A DNA stretch of 64,000 nucleotides. Source: S015-6 sp964479535 (GTDB taxonomy: Bacteria; Desulfobacterota; DSWW01). The stretch spans positions 372,001 to 436,000 of the forward strand of contig CAYZMM010000001.1 in the NCBI GenBank assembly GCA_964479535.1, read 5' to 3'. Positions 61,857-64,000 of the stretch are shown here, in pieces; position 1 is the first letter of the stretch; each line of letters begins with the position of its first letter. The position numbers and the translations under genes are program-made. Under the pieces are notes generated by a model, which saw nothing but the letters and a program-made list of their open reading frames with translations, was not told where the DNA came from and did no database searches.

Positions 61857-61886
61857 ACTTTATCAGCCTCACCGGCCCCTTGTCAA
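61857..61886 (-). promoter_or_regulatory. Sigma-70-type promoter of the VWA-ExbBD-TPR operon
   Basis: Minus strand: TTGACA (61886-61881), an 18-nt spacer and TAAAGT (61862-61857), about 120 nt upstream of the VWA ATG. It matches the promoter at 54155-54184 in both hexamers and spacing. Confidence 0.6.
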
Positions 61887-61931
61887 GGCATTCATTCGCG
61901 GTACGGCGGTCGGAGGGAGAGCGCACGTCGG

Positions 61932-62390
61932 CTATCGACTGCGCAGCTTTTCGAACTCCTTCTCGTCCACGACCTTGCTCTGGGTGAACACGTCGTAGAC
62001 GAAGACACACTTCTCCACGATCCGCTTCGTTCCCCTGAGGTGGATGAACACGGCCTTGCCCTTCGGTTCGTCCGCCTCCAGATCCTCGTAGATCTTGTAT
62101 CGATACGTGCCGGGCGCAAGGGCCAGGGAAACCGAGGCGCCCGGTGCAACGGAGACGCTCCGCTCCTTCTTGCGTCTCACCTTCACGATCAGGGTTCTGG
62201 ACGTCTGGTTGTTGACGACCAATCCGGTCTCCGGATAGTGGGAGGAAAGATCCGGCTCATCGAGCTCGATTGCCTCCATGTCCTGGATCATCTCGTTCGC
62301 CCTCAGGATCTCCACCTCGTAGGAGGAGATGCATCCTGCCGCCCCGAAAAGGGCCATGAGGAGGACAAGCGGAAGCGGCCGGCCCCTCAT
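61932..62390 (-). CDS. Small lipoprotein of unknown function
   Basis: The product is 152 aa. The signal peptide ends with a lipobox (MALFGAAGCISS). The mature part has a beta-sandwich look (LVVNNQTSRTLIVKVRRKKERSVSVAPGASVSLALAPGTYRYKIYED), similar to small envelope carbohydrate- or surface-associated folds. It starts 3 nt after the AOR stop, so it is probably translated from the same message, an odd partner for a cytoplasmic enzyme. It may instead serve the VWA cluster downstream. Confidence 0.78.
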   Translation of the reverse strand: MRGRPLPLVLLMALFGAAGCISSYEVEILRANEMIQDMEAIELDEPDLSSHYPETGLVVNNQTSRTLIVKVRRKKERSVSVAPGASVSLALAPGTYRYKIYEDLEADEPKGKAVFIHLRGTKRIVEKCVFVYDVFTQSKVVDEKEFEKLRSR

Positions 62391-62393
62391 CCT

Positions 62394-64000
62394 CTAAAGC
62401 CTTTCCCAGATGGACGCCACCTCACCCGGGTCCACGTCGAAGACGCTGCCCGTGGGTGCGAGAGGCTCATTGCGTACGAACTCCGGGTCCGGACCGTGGA
62501 CGGTACTGAATTCGGCCGCTTCGTTGAACTTCAGCTCGTCGCGCAGGGTCTGCTTCCCGATCTCCATGAGTTCCTCCGCCGTCACCTCGAGGCCGTAGCG
62601 GGCCTTCAGGAGCCCCTGGAAGAAGCTCATGGCGGCTCCGTGATCCGCTGGAGAGGCGAGGAGGCAGTACCCGAGGCTGTCGACCATACCCATGACGACC
62701 TGCATGTTGAAGGACTTCTCCACCTGGCCTTCCTTGTTCATCGGATCGTCGTAGGAGAGGCCCGCCGTGTGGTCCGCACCCATCGGGCTCGTCGCGTAGG
62801 TGACGCCGCAGGGCTTGCAGACCCGGCCGTCGTGGGCCGGAATCGCCTGTCCCTTGAAGGCGGGAACCCGCGTCACCCCCAGGGCCTTGCTCGTGGCGAC
62901 CACCCCGTTGCCCAGAATCGTACCGAACTCGGTCCCCTTCTCCACCTCGTCCAGAAGGGCCCAAGCGGAGGCCACGTTCTCCATCTCCATTTTGCCCGCA
63001 CTGGCCGCAACGCCCATGGCGGAGCCCAGCTCGATCGTGTCCAGGCCCATCTCGTCACAGAAGCGATCCATCTTCGCCACTTCATCCGGGTCGGAGATCC
63101 CGAGGTTCGTTCCGAGCAGGGCGATCGTCTCGTATTCGAAGGCGGACGTCACGTGATTGCCGTCCGCGTCGTGGAAGATGATCGAGCATTTCACGATGCA
63201 CCCCGGCATGCACGCGTCCATGCGACCGCCCCTCTCCTGGCCCAACTTCTCGAGGGCCTCTCCGCCCAGCTTCTCGAATCCGGGTGTGTCCTCGCTGCTG
63301 TAGTTCTTCGAGGGCATGCTGCCGAGGCCCCGCAAGGCGACGATGCCGGCGGGCGTGCCGTGCCGGCTGAAGCCCTGGAGCTGCGGATCCTCCTTCACCA
63401 CCTTGGTCCAGTTGCCCAGGATCTCACGGTAAGCGTCCTTGTCCGCCATGGCGACAGGGGCCGCGCCCTTGTCGTCCACCACGATCGCCTTGAGCCCCTT
63501 CGCACCCATGACGGCGCCCAGGCCCCCTCTTCCCGCGTGCCGTGCCGCGTGCCCGTCCTTGTCCGTAAAGGCAACCGAAGCGCCCTTCCATTTATGCTCA
63601 CCGGCGGGTCCGATCGAAATCACGGCCGCGTTCTCTCCGAGCGGTTTCAGCGCCTCCACCAGTGCATACGTCTTCATGCCCTTGTACGCTTCACCGTCCT
63701 GCAAGGCAGCGCCGTCCTTGTTGACCAGGAGCACGTAAGGCTTGTCCTCCTTCGGGGCCCCCTCGACCACGACGGCCCGAATCCCGAGTTTATCGAGCTT
63801 CTGCGCCGTCGGCCCGCCCGCGTTCGCCTCCTTGATGCCCAGGGTGAGCGGGCTCTTGCCACCCACGGAGATGCGACCGCAGGAAGGCGCCATCGTTCCG
63901 GCGAGGGGCCCGCCGGCAAAGACCAGCTTCGCTTCCGGACCGAGCGGATCCGTTGTGGGCGGCACCTCTTTGCTCAGGATTCTCGCCGAAAGTCCCCTAC
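62394..64000 (-). CDS. Aldehyde:ferredoxin oxidoreductase family (tungsten), N terminus beyond window end
   Basis: The frame is open to base 64000 (535 codons visible of about 600), so a GTG at 63965 is not the true start; just before it the frame reads RGLSARILSKEV, an AOR N-terminal signature. Family features visible: the cofactor-binding N-terminal domain (LVFAGGPLAGT, GGKSPLTLGIKEANAGG, GRGGLGAVMGAKGLKAIVV), the [4Fe-4S] Cys set DACMPGCIVKCS, the motif ATSPMGADHTAG and the fourth ligand region MVDSLGYCLLAS. The enzymes oxidise aldehydes to acids or run in reverse with tungstopterin. The substrate is unknown. The lipoprotein gene follows at once. Confidence 0.93.
   Translation of the reverse strand, partial: RGLSARILSKEVPPTTDPLGPEAKLVFAGGPLAGTMAPSCGRISVGGKSPLTLGIKEANAGGPTAQKLDKLGIRAVVVEGAPKEDKPYVLLVNKDGAALQDGEAYKGMKTYALVEALKPLGENAAVISIGPAGEHKWKGASVAFTDKDGHAARHAGRGGLGAVMGAKGLKAIVVDDKGAAPVAMADKDAYREILGNWTKVVKEDPQLQGFSRHGTPAGIVALRGLGSMPSKNYSSEDTPGFEKLGGEALEKLGQERGGRMDACMPGCIVKCSIIFHDADGNHVTSAFEYETIALLGTNLGISDPDEVAKMDRFCDEMGLDTIELGSAMGVAASAGKMEMENVASAWALLDEVEKGTEFGTILGNGVVATSKALGVTRVPAFKGQAIPAHDGRVCKPCGVTYATSPMGADHTAGLSYDDPMNKEGQVEKSFNMQVVMGMVDSLGYCLLASPADHGAAMSFFQGLLKARYGLEVTAEELMEIGKQTLRDELKFNEAAEFSTVHGPDPEFVRNEPLAPTGSVFDVDPGEVASIWERL

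Overview
This 64 kb window is GC-rich, densely packed bacterial DNA. The gene content fits a flagellated, Gram-negative, strictly anaerobic bacterium, probably of the deltaproteobacterial / Desulfobacterota type. Supporting evidence: a flagellar basal-body operon with sigma-54 control, an O-antigen ligase and LpxL-like acyltransferase, an ATP-driven radical dehydratase system (giant CoA-dehydratase activase plus two [4Fe-4S] dehydratase subunits), a tungsten-type aldehyde:ferredoxin oxidoreductase, B12/radical-SAM enzymes, and several acyl-CoA ligases and short-chain dehydrogenases. The species cannot be named from the sequence alone. No rRNA, tRNA, CRISPR array, phage or intact transposon was seen.

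Layout. 1-6.7 kb (minus): operon TPR protein - FlrB-like kinase - FlrC-like sigma-54 activator - flgB - flgC - fliE - fliF (cut by the window start), with sigma-54 promoters before the first gene and before flgB. 6.8-7.9 kb: diguanylate cyclase. 8.2-18.1 kb: sodium/solute symporter and giant activase on plus, facing two 2-hydroxyacyl-CoA dehydratase/benzoyl-CoA-reductase-type subunits and a MerR-TetR fusion regulator on minus, with an acyl-CoA dehydrogenase remnant in between. 18.3-23.7 kb: secreted propeller protein with a sigma-54 promoter, and a very large HDOD/hybrid kinase. 24-38.9 kb: envelope and lipid region: B12 radical SAM, membrane phosphatase/sulfatase-fold enzyme, flippase, two methyltransferases, acyltransferase, O-antigen ligase, radical SAM/SPASM, geranylgeranyl-reductase-like flavoprotein, SDR and CoA ligase. 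39-42.5 kb: TetR with a promoter/operator, polyferredoxin, HAD and SDR genes, and two kinds of inverted repeat. 42.7-47 kb (minus): TetR-led operon with a phosphoesterase, an unknown 147-aa protein, a kinase-like pentapeptide protein and an M24 peptidase. 47.7-56.3 kb: secreted proteins, DUF1329 protein, an alpha-type NDP-forming acyl-CoA synthetase, a sialidase-like lipoprotein, an AMP-forming acyl-CoA ligase and a PilZ protein. 56.3-61.7 kb (minus): VWA protein - TolQ/ExbB - ExbD - ExbD - TPR protein. 61.9-64 kb: small lipoprotein and an AOR (5' end beyond the window).

How the parts may work together. The flagellar two-component pair sits downstream of one sigma-54 promoter and upstream of another, so it probably drives the rest of its own operon. 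The symporter, activase and dehydratase genes look like a module for importing and reductively activating an organic acid of unknown identity. The best candidate for an undescribed system is the 56-62 kb cluster. Its von Willebrand factor A protein has a single N-terminal membrane helix carrying the Ser-x3-His pattern of TonB/TolA, and it is encoded with a complete ExbB/ExbD motor and a large TPR protein, suggesting a proton-driven cell-envelope machine with a VWA output domain. The TetR-led 42.7-47 kb operon, with its kinase-like pentapeptide protein, is a second candidate.
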